Of a DNA stretch of 64,000 nt, positions 13,765 to 22,570 are shown one piece after another (within the stretch, counting starts at the first letter, position 1; every line of letters starts with the position of its first letter). The DNA is taken from contig NZ_JACKSJ010000056.1 of the NCBI RefSeq assembly GCF_025821665.1, forward strand, positions 1-64,000, given 5' to 3'. The position numbers were made by a program, and so were the translations under genes. The DNA is from [Mycobacterium] manitobense (lineage in GTDB: Bacteria; Actinomycetota; Actinomycetes; Mycobacteriales; Mycobacteriaceae). The notes beneath the pieces are model-generated. The model was not told where the DNA came from. It searched no databases and was given only the letters and a program-made list of their open reading frames with translations.

Positions 13765-14694
13765 TTACCCAGCCAGCATCGGCTTCAACGCGGCGGCGAC
13801 ATCCGTTATGCGCCCGGGGTGGTACCCGTCGATGTTGGTGACCGGGCTCAGGATGACGCCGTCGACCCCCGCGTCGAGCACCTTGGTCTTGACCTGTTCG
13901 GCGATCTGCTCGGCGCCACCGAAGGCCACCCGGTCCTTGAAGTCGTCGGGAATCATGTCGGCGGTGACGTTGTCGTCGATCAGGGCCATCACGAGCATGC
14001 TGGTCTCGAGCGTCGCCGGGTCGCGGTCGATCTTCTCGCAGGCTTCCTTGACGACCTGGACCTTGCGTGGCAGCTCGTCGAAGCCCGCGATGATGTTGAG
14101 GTGGTCGAAGTGCCTGGCCGCCAACGGAATGGTCTTCTTCTCGCCACTGCCGCCGATCATCAGCGGGATGTGGTCGCGCAGGCGCGGCTCGGCCATCGCG
14201 TCCTGGGTGCGGTAGTACTTGCCGTTGAACGTCGGCCGCTCGCCGGCGAGCATCGGCAGGATGATCTGCAGCGCTTCGCCGAGCTTGTTGAACCGGTCGG
14301 TGAAGGTGCCGAACTCGTAGCCGAGCTGGTCGTGCTCGAGCTCGAACCACCCGGTGCCGATGCCGAGGATTGCGCGGCCCTGACTGATCACGTCGAGCGT
14401 GGTGATGGCCTTGGCCAGCAGCGTCGGATTCCGGTAGGTGTTTCCGGTGACCAGCGTGCCGAGCTGGACGCGCTCGGTTGCCGTGGCCAGGCCGCCGAGC
14501 GCGGTGTACGCCTCGAGCATCGGCTGGTCGGGGGTGCCCAGGCCGGGCAGCTGATAGAAGTGGTCCATCACGAAGACCGAGTCGAAGCCGGCGGCCTCGG
14601 CTTCCTGGGCCTGCGCGATGACGGTGGGGAAGATCTCGGCGACGCCGGTGCCGTAGGAGAAGTTGGGGATCTGGAGTCCGAGTCGAATCGTCAC
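13765..14694 (-). CDS. LLM-class F420-dependent oxidoreductase
   Basis: 309-aa luciferase-like (beta/alpha)8 monooxygenase/reductase. N-terminal RLGLQIPNFSYG, FDSVFVMDHFYQLP and GTLVTGNTYRNPTLLAK are typical of the F420-using LLM group in mycobacteria, as is ILGIGTGWFE. Equivalent to Rv1855c by position after ndh. Substrate unknown; FMN instead of F420 cannot be excluded. GTG start. Confidence 0.85.
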   Translation of the reverse strand: MTIRLGLQIPNFSYGTGVAEIFPTVIAQAQEAEAAGFDSVFVMDHFYQLPGLGTPDQPMLEAYTALGGLATATERVQLGTLVTGNTYRNPTLLAKAITTLDVISQGRAILGIGTGWFELEHDQLGYEFGTFTDRFNKLGEALQIILPMLAGERPTFNGKYYRTQDAMAEPRLRDHIPLMIGGSGEKKTIPLAARHFDHLNIIAGFDELPRKVQVVKEACEKIDRDPATLETSMLVMALIDDNVTADMIPDDFKDRVAFGGAEQIAEQVKTKVLDAGVDGVILSPVTNIDGYHPGRITDVAAALKPMLAG

Positions 14695-14712
14695 TCCGTC
14701 GACCCTAACCCG

Positions 14713-15384
14713 CTAGCCGAAGTTCGCCAGTGCACCCCGGCTGACATGCAGTGTCTGCCCGGTGATGTGGCGTGCCGCAGGCGTACTGAGGAACAGCGCC
14801 AGCCGGGCGAACTCCTCGGCGACCGACGGCGGGGTGGTGCTGAGGCCGTCGTAACCGGCGTCTGCGCTGCGGCCCGAGGCCACGGCATTGACGGTGATGC
14901 CGCGGGTGCCGAAGTAGCCCGCCTGACCGGCGGTCCACTCGCTCAGAGCGGCCTTGACCGCGGCGTCGGCACTGCCGGGTCGCGCACTCTCCGGCACGAC
15001 GTTGACGATCGAGCCGCCCGAGCGCAGGTGGTCACCGACGATCTGGGTGGTGAGCACGGCCGACAGCACGGTGGTGTCGAGCGCCGCGCGCCACGCCGCC
15101 GCCGTGTCGGCGAGCGAGAACGTCCGGGGGTCGCCGGGCTGCCAGCCCGGTGCGGGGACGTTGATCAGGGCGTCGAGGTGGTGCGGGAACAGTCCGCGCG
15201 CGTCCTCGATGCTGGCCGGGTCGGTGTTGTCGAACAGGATCGAGTCGACGTCGAGCTCCTTGGCGGCGACCTCGAGGTCGTCGCGGCGTGCCCCGGCGAT
15301 GACCACGGTGTGGCCCTCGGTGCGGAAGCCGGCCGCGATCGCGCGTCCCAGATCGGTGTCGCCTCCGGTGACCAGCACGTCCAT
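14713..15384 (-). CDS. Short-chain dehydrogenase/reductase
   Basis: 223-aa Rossmann-fold oxidoreductase. The cofactor motif TGGDTDLG replaces the common TGxxxGxG, and the usual catalytic Tyr-x-x-x-Lys is not recognisable: the region reads QAGYFGTRGITVNAVASG, with Tyr followed by Thr-Arg at the Lys position. It may be a divergent or non-catalytic SDR, like Rv1856c, which occupies this position in M. tuberculosis. The ATG at 15384 has the strong site AGGAGG; 18 bp separate its stop from the LLM gene start, so the two are probably an operon. Confidence 0.85.
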   Translation of the reverse strand: MDVLVTGGDTDLGRAIAAGFRTEGHTVVIAGARRDDLEVAAKELDVDSILFDNTDPASIEDARGLFPHHLDALINVPAPGWQPGDPRTFSLADTAAAWRAALDTTVLSAVLTTQIVGDHLRSGGSIVNVVPESARPGSADAAVKAALSEWTAGQAGYFGTRGITVNAVASGRSADAGYDGLSTTPPSVAEEFARLALFLSTPAARHITGQTLHVSRGALANFG

Positions 15385-15724
15385 CGGTTGACCTCCTCGT
15401 CGCGGGTGATCCGCGCGCGGTGGCGCGCCGATCAAGCGCCGATGTTACTGGACAGTAGCTAGCCCGGGAAATCCGACGCGCGAGCGACGCGGCACATGTC
15501 GGTAACGGTGGTGGTCAGCGATGCGATTCACTGGGCAGACCGCCCTTCGAGCGATGAGCCAGGGCGGCCACCGGGACCGGCGTGGCGCCCCGGGGAGCTG
15601 CTATGTCAGCAATCTATCAAGAATGCATTGAGCTGCATCGATTCGATCACAGCAATCGCTCATCAGAGCACTTTTTAATCAACTCACACTTGCGTCACGG
15701 CGGTAACACGGTAGTTTCTTCTCC
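15385..15724. other. Intergenic region upstream of apa
   Basis: No credible gene. The right half (about 15,600-15,720) is clearly more AT-rich than its surroundings, with an inverted repeat ATGCA (15623-15627)/TGCAT (15634-15638) and a run of T near 15672. It probably holds divergent promoters for the SDR and apa. In M. tuberculosis this interval holds modABC; no remnant of them is seen. Confidence 0.6.
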
Positions 15725-16762
15725 ATGGTGCAGCCGGACGCGACTTCCGCACGACGACGTAAGGGTCTCTCGACGACGCTGGCGCTCGCGGCCTCGACGA
15801 GTATCGCCGTGGCGGTGCTCACCCTGCCGATCGCCAACGCTCAGCCTGAGCCCACGCCGCCGCCACCCCCACCGCCTCAGGGCAACACGTTCATCGGACA
15901 GCCGCCGCCCCCGCCCAACGCGCCGCCGCCTCCTCCCGCCGATCCGAACGCGCCGCCGCCTCCGCCGGCCGACCCCAACGCGCCTGCGCCGCCGCCCGCG
16001 GACCCCAATGCGCCGCCGCCTCCGCCGGCCGACCCCAACGCTCCGGCGCCGCCGCCCGCGGATCCCAATGCCCCGCCCGCGCCCGAGGCCGGCCGGGTCG
16101 ACAACGCCGCGGGTGGTTTCAGCTACGTGGTGCCGGCCGGCTGGAAGGTCTCGGACGCCACGCAGCTGTCCTACGGCCAGGCGCTGCTCAACCGGATCGC
16201 GCCCGAGGGTGCCGAGCCGCCGAGCGACACCAGCGTGCTGCTCGGCCGGTTGGACCTCAAGCTCTTCGCGGGCGCCGAGGCCGACAACACCAAGGCCGCA
16301 CAGCGTCTCGCGTCCGACATGGGTGAGTTCTTCATGCCCTTCCCGGGCACCCGGCTCGGTCAGGAGACCGTCCCCCTCGACGCTGCGGGCATGCCCGGTG
16401 TTGCGTCGTACTACGAGGTGAAGTTCACCGACGCCGCCAAGCCCACCGGACAGATCTGGGCCGGCGTCGTCGGCCAGCCCACTCCCGCGGGCACCCCGCG
16501 CGGGCAGCGCACCCCGGAACGCTGGTTCGTGGTCTGGCTCGGCTCGGCGAACAATCCCGTCGACAAGGGCGCCGCGGTGGCACTGGCCAACTCGATCCGG
16601 CCGTGGTCGCCGCCGCCGCCCCCGCCGGCCGACGCCCCGCCGCCTCCGCCCGATCCCAATGCGCCTCCGCCGGACCCGAACGCCCCGCCGCCGCGGCCGG
16701 GTGTGGGAGTCGCGGTGCCGGTCGATCCGAACACGGCACCGGAGATGCGCCCGCCGTCCTGA
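15725..16762 (+). CDS. apa: Alanine/proline-rich secreted antigen Apa (fibronectin-binding)
   Basis: Secreted, probably mannosylated glycoprotein of 345 aa. Signal peptide residues 1-39 with cleavage after ANA, a Pro/Ala-rich segment at 40-120 including five 10-residue units, a globular domain (about 125-290) with [25 protein letters not shown] and [20 protein letters not shown] as in M. tuberculosis Apa (Rv1860), then a second Pro-rich tail. Pro/Thr/Ala-rich stretches are O-mannosylation sites in Apa, but this copy has few threonines there. ATG at 15725; GTG at 15728 is an alternative. No clear Shine-Dalgarno sequence. Confidence 0.93.
   Translation: MVQPDATSARRRKGLSTTLALAASTSIAVAVLTLPIANAQPEPTPPPPPPPQGNTFIGQPPPPPNAPPPPPADPNAPPPPPADPNAPAPPPADPNAPPPPPADPNAPAPPPADPNAPPAPEAGRVDNAAGGFSYVVPAGWKVSDATQLSYGQALLNRIAPEGAEPPSDTSVLLGRLDLKLFAGAEADNTKAAQRLASDMGEFFMPFPGTRLGQETVPLDAAGMPGVASYYEVKFTDAAKPTGQIWAGVVGQPTPAGTPRGQRTPERWFVVWLGSANNPVDKGAAVALANSIRPWSPPPPPPADAPPPPPDPNAPPPDPNAPPPRPGVGVAVPVDPNTAPEMRPPS
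15917..16066 (+). repeat. Five 30-bp in-frame repeats in apa
   Basis: Units start at 15917, 15947, 15977, 16007 and 16037. Each encodes Asn-Ala-Pro, then a Pro-rich stretch and Ala-Asp-Pro (for example [10 protein letters not shown] or [10 protein letters not shown]). The two versions alternate in units 2-5, suggesting 60-bp duplication. Copy number is likely variable between strains. Confidence 0.9.
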
Positions 16763-16777
16763 TCAAGAGCTGACCCG

Positions 16778-16822
16778 GAACGGGCGTCGCACACGTCGAG
16801 CGATCGACCGCGGCGCCCGTTC
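16778..16822 (+). terminator. Possible terminator after apa
   Basis: Inverted repeat GAACGGGCG (16778-16786) and CGCCCGTTC (16814-16822), 9 bp perfect, with a 27-nt GC-rich spacer and no T tract. It lies 16 bp after the apa stop. Confidence 0.45.
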
Positions 16823-16931
16823 GGCATGCTCGGGCCTGTCACTGCGGCGACTCTGCGCGCAGGGCGCGATAGTGCGAGTGATGACCGCTCAGGACGCAGC
16901 TTCAACGGTGCGCCCCGCCGGGGCGTCTCGA

Positions 16932-17681
16932 CTACATGGACAGGTGCCACACCAGCGCCGCGGCGAGCGCGCCCAGCCCGTTGAGCGACCAGTGCAGCGC
17001 GATCGGCGCGAGCAGGCTGCCGCTGCGACGGCGCAGCCAGGTGAAGACGAATCCGGCTATCCCGGTCGCCACGACGGCCAGCACCACCCCGGCAACGGTG
17101 CCCCACATCCCGGCGCCGAACAGTCTGGTGAAGCCGACGTTCTCGCTGGTCAGGCCGAACGACGTGGCGATGTGCCACAGCCCGAACAGCAGCGACCCCG
17201 CGGCGGCGACGCCGCGGAACCCCCAGGCCCGGGTCAGCGCGCCGTGCAGCACGCCGCGGAACGCCAGCTCCTCGGGAATGACCGTCTGCAGTGGGATCAC
17301 CACCATCGAGGCGATCAGCGCACCGGAGATCGTCGCGTAGTTGTTGTTCATGAACATCGGCCGCGTCCACGGCAGCAGCGCGCCGATGGCGATCACCGTG
17401 AGCACGAGGCCCACCGCGGCGGCCGCGTAACCCGCGCCGGAACGCCAGTGCTCACGGCCGAGGCCCAGTTCGGTCCAGCCGAGGCCACGGGCGCGCACCA
17501 GCAGCATCAGCCCGACCGCGGCCGCGGGCACCGTCGCGATGCTGGCCCACGGCGTCGTGAAGTGCGCGACGAGATTGGTGACCACCAAGACCGCCACCAC
17601 CACGGCGATGTCCACGTAGACGTGGATGCCGCGCGGCGCGGTGAGGTCGGCGTCGGCCGGCGCCGCGGCAAGGTCGGTCAT
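16932..17681 (-). CDS. CPBP-family intramembrane metalloprotease (CAAX-like)
   Basis: 249-aa polytopic membrane protein with about seven hydrophobic segments. Motif 1 is PEELAFRG (Glu137, Glu138, Arg142), motif 2 ends in FGLWH (His170) and motif 3 is LHWSLN (His230, Asn234), all expected catalytic positions of the Rce1/CPBP group. Bacterial members are linked to peptide maturation or immunity, but the substrate here is unknown. Corresponds by position to Rv1863c. Confidence 0.88.
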   Translation of the reverse strand: MTDLAAAPADADLTAPRGIHVYVDIAVVVAVLVVTNLVAHFTTPWASIATVPAAAVGLMLLVRARGLGWTELGLGREHWRSGAGYAAAAVGLVLTVIAIGALLPWTRPMFMNNNYATISGALIASMVVIPLQTVIPEELAFRGVLHGALTRAWGFRGVAAAGSLLFGLWHIATSFGLTSENVGFTRLFGAGMWGTVAGVVLAVVATGIAGFVFTWLRRRSGSLLAPIALHWSLNGLGALAAALVWHLSM

Positions 17682-17714
17682 TTGCGGTGATTCTACCGGC
17701 GCCGGGCGGGTGCC

Positions 17715-20129
17715 CTAGTCGGCCGAACCGTCGTCCGGTTCCCAGGTCCACCCGGAGATGGCCGGATCATCCTCGCCGTGCTCGCGGGTGTAGCGCCGCG
17801 CAGCCAGCCGGGCGTCGGCCATCTCCTGGCGCAGTTCGGCCGCCCGGGTACCCAGCCCCTCGACCCGGTCGATCACGTCCATCACCAGGTGGAAGCGGTC
17901 GAGGTCGTTGAGCATCACCATGTCGAACGGCGTCGTGGTGGTGCCGCGCTCCTTGAAGCCGCGCACGTGCAACTGGGCGTGGTTGGCGTGCCGGTAGGTC
18001 AGCCGGTGGATCAGCCAGGGGTAGCCGTGATAGGCGAAGATGATCGGCTTGTCCTCGGTGAACAGCGAGTTGAACTCGCGGTCCGATAGGCCGTGCGGGT
18101 GCTCCGACTCGGGCTGCAGCCGCATGATGTCGACGACGTTGACCACTCGGACCTTCAGCTCCGGCAACCGTTTACGCAGGATGTCCGCGGCGGCGACGGT
18201 CTCCAGCGTCGGGATGTCGCCCGCGCACGCCAGCACGACGTCGGGCTCACCGGTACCACTGCCCGCCCACTCCCATATCCCGGCGCCGCGGGTGCAGTGC
18301 GCGATCGCCTCGTCCATCGTCAGGTAGTTCAGCGCCGGCTGCTTACCCGCGACGATCACGTTGATGTAGTGCTTGCTGCGCAGGCAGTGGTCGGCCACCG
18401 AGAGCAGCGTGTTGGCGTCCGGCGGCAGGTACACCCGCACCACCTCGGGCCGCTTGTTCGCGACGTGATCGATGAATCCGGGGTCCTGGTGTGAGGCGCC
18501 GTTGTGGTCCTGGCGCCATACGTGCGACGTGAGCAGGTAGTTCAGCGACGAGATCGGCCGCCGCCACTCGATCTCGGCGCTGCTCGACAGCCATTTCGCG
18601 TGCTGGTTCAGCATCGAGTCGACGATGTGCACGAACGCCTCGTAGCAGTTGAACAGCCCGTGCCGCCCGGTCAGCAGGTACCCCTCCAGCCAGCCCTGGC
18701 AGAGGTGCTCGGAGAGCACCTCCATCACCCGGCCCGCCGGCGCGAGGTGCTCGTCGTCCGGATCGTTCTCCGCCATCCACGCCTTATCGGTGGCCTCGAA
18801 CACCGGCGACAACCGGTTCGACGCGGTCTCGTCGGGTCCCATCAGCCGGAACCGGTCCGGGTTGCGGACGATGACGTCGCGCAGGAAGGTGCCGAGCACC
18901 TTGGTGGCCTCAGCGGACTCGGCCGCGGGGGCGGGCACGTCCACCGCGTAGTCGGCGAAGTCGGGCAGGTCGAGGTCACGCCGCAGCACCCCGCCGTTGG
19001 CGTGCGGATTCGCGCTCATCCGCCGGTCTCCGGCCGGCGCGAGCGACCGCAACTCGGGCCGCAGGTGGCCGTCGTCGTCGAACAACTCCTCGGGCCGGTA
19101 GCTGCGCAGCCACTCCTCGAGCTGGGCCATGTGCTCGGGATTGGAGTGGGTCTCCGACAGCGGCACCTGATGCGCCCGCCAGGTGCCCTCCACCTTCTTG
19201 CCGTCCACCTTCTCCGGCCCGGTCCAGCCCTTCGGTGTGCGCAACACGATCATCGGCCACAACGGCCTGCCGGCCTCGCCGTCGAGGCGGGCGGCCCGCT
19301 GGATCGCCGCGATCTGGTCGAAGGCCTCGTCCAGCGCGGTGGCCAGCTGCTGGTGCACGTTGGCGGGGTCGTCGCCCGCGACGGTGATCGGCCGGTAGCC
19401 GTAGCCGTAGAACAGCGCTTCGAGTTCCTCCTGCGGAATGCGCGACAGCACCGTCGGGTTCGCGATCTTGTATCCGTTGAGGTGCAGGACGGGCAGCACA
19501 GCGCCGTCGGTCACCGGATCGAGGAACTTGTTGGAGTGCCAGCTGGCGGCCAGCGGGCCGGTCTCGGCCTCACCGTCGCCGATCACACAGGCCACCACCA
19601 GGTCCGGGTTGTCGAAGGCGGCGCCGTAGGCGTGCACGAGCGCGTAGCCGAGCTCGCCGCCCTCGTGGATCGAACCCGGCGTCTCGGCGGCCACATGGCT
19701 GGGGATGCCGCCGGGAAACGAGAACTGGCGGAACAACTTTCGCAGCCCGTCGACGCCCTCCTCGATGCCGGAGTAGACCTCGCTGTAGGTGCCCTCGAGA
19801 TAGGCGTTGGCCACCAGTCCGGGTCCACCGTGACCGGGGCCGGTGATGTAGATGATGTCGGCGTCCCGTTCCCGGATGATGCGGTTCAGGTGGGCATAGA
19901 CGAGGTTGAGCCCCGGGGTGGTGCCCCAGTGCCCGAGCAGCCGCGGCTTGATGTGTTCGGCGGCGAGGTCCTCGCGCAGCAGCGGATTGTCCAGCAGGTA
20001 GATCTGGCCGACGGACAGGTAGTTGGCGGCCCGCCAGTAGGCGTTGATCAGGTCCAGTTCGTCGTCGGTGAGAGTGGGGGACAGCGACTCGTCGGTCATC
20101 TGGCTGGTCATCTGGCTCATTCTGGTCAC
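17715..20129 (-). CDS. xfp: Xylulose-5-phosphate/fructose-6-phosphate phosphoketolase
   Basis: Thiamine-diphosphate enzyme, 804 aa, that cleaves xylulose 5-phosphate or fructose 6-phosphate with phosphate to acetyl phosphate. Family features: HWGTTPGLN near the N terminus, [28 protein letters not shown] (ThDP/Mg site), ETASNRL, and [26 protein letters not shown]. Start codon uncertain: GTG at 20129 or ATG at 20120, neither with a clear ribosome-binding site. It stands alone, 30 bp from the divergent-promoter-sharing CPBP gene downstream and facing the CoA-transferase gene. With an acetate or phosphotransacetylase route it would give a carbon-saving bypass to acetyl-CoA. Confidence 0.95.
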   Translation of the reverse strand: MTRMSQMTSQMTDESLSPTLTDDELDLINAYWRAANYLSVGQIYLLDNPLLREDLAAEHIKPRLLGHWGTTPGLNLVYAHLNRIIRERDADIIYITGPGHGGPGLVANAYLEGTYSEVYSGIEEGVDGLRKLFRQFSFPGGIPSHVAAETPGSIHEGGELGYALVHAYGAAFDNPDLVVACVIGDGEAETGPLAASWHSNKFLDPVTDGAVLPVLHLNGYKIANPTVLSRIPQEELEALFYGYGYRPITVAGDDPANVHQQLATALDEAFDQIAAIQRAARLDGEAGRPLWPMIVLRTPKGWTGPEKVDGKKVEGTWRAHQVPLSETHSNPEHMAQLEEWLRSYRPEELFDDDGHLRPELRSLAPAGDRRMSANPHANGGVLRRDLDLPDFADYAVDVPAPAAESAEATKVLGTFLRDVIVRNPDRFRLMGPDETASNRLSPVFEATDKAWMAENDPDDEHLAPAGRVMEVLSEHLCQGWLEGYLLTGRHGLFNCYEAFVHIVDSMLNQHAKWLSSSAEIEWRRPISSLNYLLTSHVWRQDHNGASHQDPGFIDHVANKRPEVVRVYLPPDANTLLSVADHCLRSKHYINVIVAGKQPALNYLTMDEAIAHCTRGAGIWEWAGSGTGEPDVVLACAGDIPTLETVAAADILRKRLPELKVRVVNVVDIMRLQPESEHPHGLSDREFNSLFTEDKPIIFAYHGYPWLIHRLTYRHANHAQLHVRGFKERGTTTTPFDMVMLNDLDRFHLVMDVIDRVEGLGTRAAELRQEMADARLAARRYTREHGEDDPAISGWTWEPDDGSAD

Positions 20130-20203
20130 GGCGGGTGAACTTCGGGTGCCGACCGTCTACCCGAACACGTGATCTTCAAGCGGATCGGCGTACGCACTAG
20201 CCT

Positions 20204-22534
20204 GTGGCGGTGCGGACACTGCTGGCCTCGCTGCGGGTGCTCGACGCCGGCGACGCGGACTCCGCCGGGATCGGCCGGATGTACGCCGATCTCGGGGCCG
20301 ACGTGCTGAAGGTGGAACCGCCCGGCGGCACCGCCGATCGGGAGGCGCGGCCGGCGATAGCCGGGTCGAGCATCGCCTTCGCCGTGCACAACGCCAACAA
20401 GCGCAGTGTCGTGCTGGACCCGCAGTCGCCCGCCGATCGAACCCGGTTCGCGGATCTGCTCGCCGAGGCGGACATCGTGGTGGACAGCGGACCCCGCAGC
20501 AGGCTGGAGGCGTTCGGGCTGCCGCAGGCGACGGTCGCGGCGCGATGGCCGCATCTGGTGGTGCTGTCGGTCAGCGACTTCGGCGCGACGGGCCCGCGCG
20601 CGGCGTGGCGGGCCACCGATCCGGTGCTCTATGCACTGTCCACGGCGCTGTCGCGGTCCGGGCCGACGACCGGTGAGCCGGTGCTTCCGCCCGTGGGCCT
20701 GGCGTCGGGAACGGCGGCGGTGCAGGCGGCGTGGGCGGCTCTGGTCGCTTATTTCCACCGGCTGCGCGGCGGGCACGGCGAACACATCGACTTCGCGAGG
20801 TTCGAGGCGGTGGTGCAGGCCCTCGATCCACCCTTCGGTTCGGAAGGTCAGGCCGCGGTGGGCCGGAAGCACTCCGCCGAATTGTGGCGAGGCCGGCCCC
20901 GCAACCAGCAGATCTACCCGATCTTCGGATGCGCCGACGGTCACGTGCGGATCTGCCTGCTCTCGGCGCGGCAGTGGCGCGGGATGTGGCGGTGGCTCGG
21001 CGAACCCGAGCGTTTCGCCGATCCGTCGTTCGAGACCATCGCCGCCCGCTACGCCGCGTCGGAGGCACTCAACGCGGCGATCGCCGAACTGTTCGCGTCC
21101 CGGTCCGTCGCCGAACTGGTCGAGCAGGGCCAGGCCCGCGGCGTGCCGATCGCGGCGGTGCTCACCCCCGCCGAGGCGCTGCGGTGTGAGCACTTCCGCG
21201 CGGTGGGCGCGCTGTCGGTCATCGAGCCGGTGGCCGGCCGGCAGCTCGACGTGCCCGCCGGGCCGTTCGTCGTCGACGGAGAGCATGTCGGCTACCGCCG
21301 CCCCGCACCCACTCACGATGACGCTGAATCCAGCTGGCGCGCAAGCCGTTCGGTAGCCGCAGCGGCAAGAGACCGGCCGCTGCGGCCGTTCGACGGCATG
21401 CGCATCCTCGACCTCGGGGTGATCGTGGCCGGTGGTGAGCTCGGCCGGCTCTTCGCGGACCTGGGCGCCGAGGTGATCAAGGTGGAGAGCGCGGCGTATC
21501 CCGACGGGCTGCGTCAGACCGCACCGGGGCAGCCGATGAGCCGGTCGTGGGCCCTGACCCACCGCAACGAGTACAGCCTGGGTCTGGATCTGCGCCATCC
21601 CGCGGGCGCCGACGTGTTCGCCGGCCTGGTGGCCGGGGCCGACGCGGTGTTCGCGAATTTCAAGCCGGGGACCCTCGACGCGCTGGGGTTCTCCTACGAC
21701 CGGCTGCGCGCGCTGAATCCTCGCATCGTGCTGGCCGAGAGCAGCGCGTTCGGCGCGACCGGCCCGTGGAGTGCGCGCATGGGCTACGGGCCGCTGGTGC
21801 GGGCGAGCACCGGCATCACCCGGCTCTGGAGTGACGGCACCGCGGACTCTGCCGACGCGACGCCTTTCGATGCGACGACCATCTTCCCCGACCATGTCGC
21901 GGCAAGGATCACGGCCATCGCGGCGCTCGCGGCGCTCGTCGACCGCGACCACTCCGGAACCGGTGCACACGTGCACATCTCGCAGGCGGAGGCGGCGGTG
22001 AACCAACTGGCCGTCACGTACGTCGCACAGGCCGCGCGGGCGGCCGGGCTGCCGGTCGACGACGACGACGGCGTGCACGGCGTCCATCCGTGCGCCGGTG
22101 ACGACGAATGGTGTGTCGTCTCGATGCGCACCGCTGCCGACCGTGACGCGGTGGCCGGTGTCGTCGGCTCGACAGAGCCGGCGACGATCTCGGCGTGGAC
22201 CTCCCGGCGCGACAAGAACGAGGTAGCCGAGACGATGCAGGCGGCGGGAGTGCCTGCCGCACCGATGCATCGGGCGGCCGACGTGCTGGCCGACCCCCAG
22301 GTGCGGCACCGCGCGCTGTTCTCCGAGATGACCCACCCGCTGTTCGCGATGGCGATGCCGACCGAGACCGGCCCCGCCCGGTTCCGGCACATCCCGCCCG
22401 CCGACCTGCGGCCCGCCCCCATGCCCGGCGAGCACACCCGCGAGATCTGCCAGAAGGTGCTGGGGCTCGACGTCGCCGAGGTGGACCGGCTGATCGCCGA
22501 GGGCGTGCTGTTCACCACAGCCGGGCGACCCTGA
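20204..22534 (+). CDS. Fused double-domain CaiB/BaiF CoA-transferase
   Basis: 776-aa class III CoA-transferase made of two tandem CaiB/BaiF units (about residues 3-370 and 390-770). Each begins with the same signature: LRVLDAGDADSAGIGRMYADL and MRILDLGVIVAGGELGRLFADL, followed by GADVLKVEPPGG and GAEVIKVESAAYPDG. Unit 2 has DLRHPAGADVFAGL. The usual catalytic Asp after the GY/DAxxQ region is not clear in unit 1 (ALSTALSRSG), so one half may be structural. Same position and length as Rv1866. Followed by a thiolase-like gene 36 bp later, so likely one operon activating and processing an acyl or steroid-type substrate. GTG starts at 20204 and 20210. Confidence 0.88.
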   Translation: MAVRTLLASLRVLDAGDADSAGIGRMYADLGADVLKVEPPGGTADREARPAIAGSSIAFAVHNANKRSVVLDPQSPADRTRFADLLAEADIVVDSGPRSRLEAFGLPQATVAARWPHLVVLSVSDFGATGPRAAWRATDPVLYALSTALSRSGPTTGEPVLPPVGLASGTAAVQAAWAALVAYFHRLRGGHGEHIDFARFEAVVQALDPPFGSEGQAAVGRKHSAELWRGRPRNQQIYPIFGCADGHVRICLLSARQWRGMWRWLGEPERFADPSFETIAARYAASEALNAAIAELFASRSVAELVEQGQARGVPIAAVLTPAEALRCEHFRAVGALSVIEPVAGRQLDVPAGPFVVDGEHVGYRRPAPTHDDAESSWRASRSVAAAARDRPLRPFDGMRILDLGVIVAGGELGRLFADLGAEVIKVESAAYPDGLRQTAPGQPMSRSWALTHRNEYSLGLDLRHPAGADVFAGLVAGADAVFANFKPGTLDALGFSYDRLRALNPRIVLAESSAFGATGPWSARMGYGPLVRASTGITRLWSDGTADSADATPFDATTIFPDHVAARITAIAALAALVDRDHSGTGAHVHISQAEAAVNQLAVTYVAQAARAAGLPVDDDDGVHGVHPCAGDDEWCVVSMRTAADRDAVAGVVGSTEPATISAWTSRRDKNEVAETMQAAGVPAAPMHRAADVLADPQVRHRALFSEMTHPLFAMAMPTETGPARFRHIPPADLRPAPMPGEHTREICQKVLGLDVAEVDRLIAEGVLFTTAGRP

Positions 22535-22570
22535 CGCCGGATCGACGCGGCAATCCGGCATGCTGTCCCC

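Noticed and set aside
15917..16066. Possible CRISPR-like array
   Set aside because: Contiguous 30-bp units have no spacers and code in frame for Pro-rich peptide in apa.
18504..20138. 544-aa frame antisense to phosphoketolase
   Set aside because: No start context, no domain, and exact antisense cover of a well-supported gene.
20126..22561. 811-aa frame antisense to the CoA-transferase gene
   Set aside because: It covers both CoA-transferase units on the other strand and resembles reversed codon composition only.
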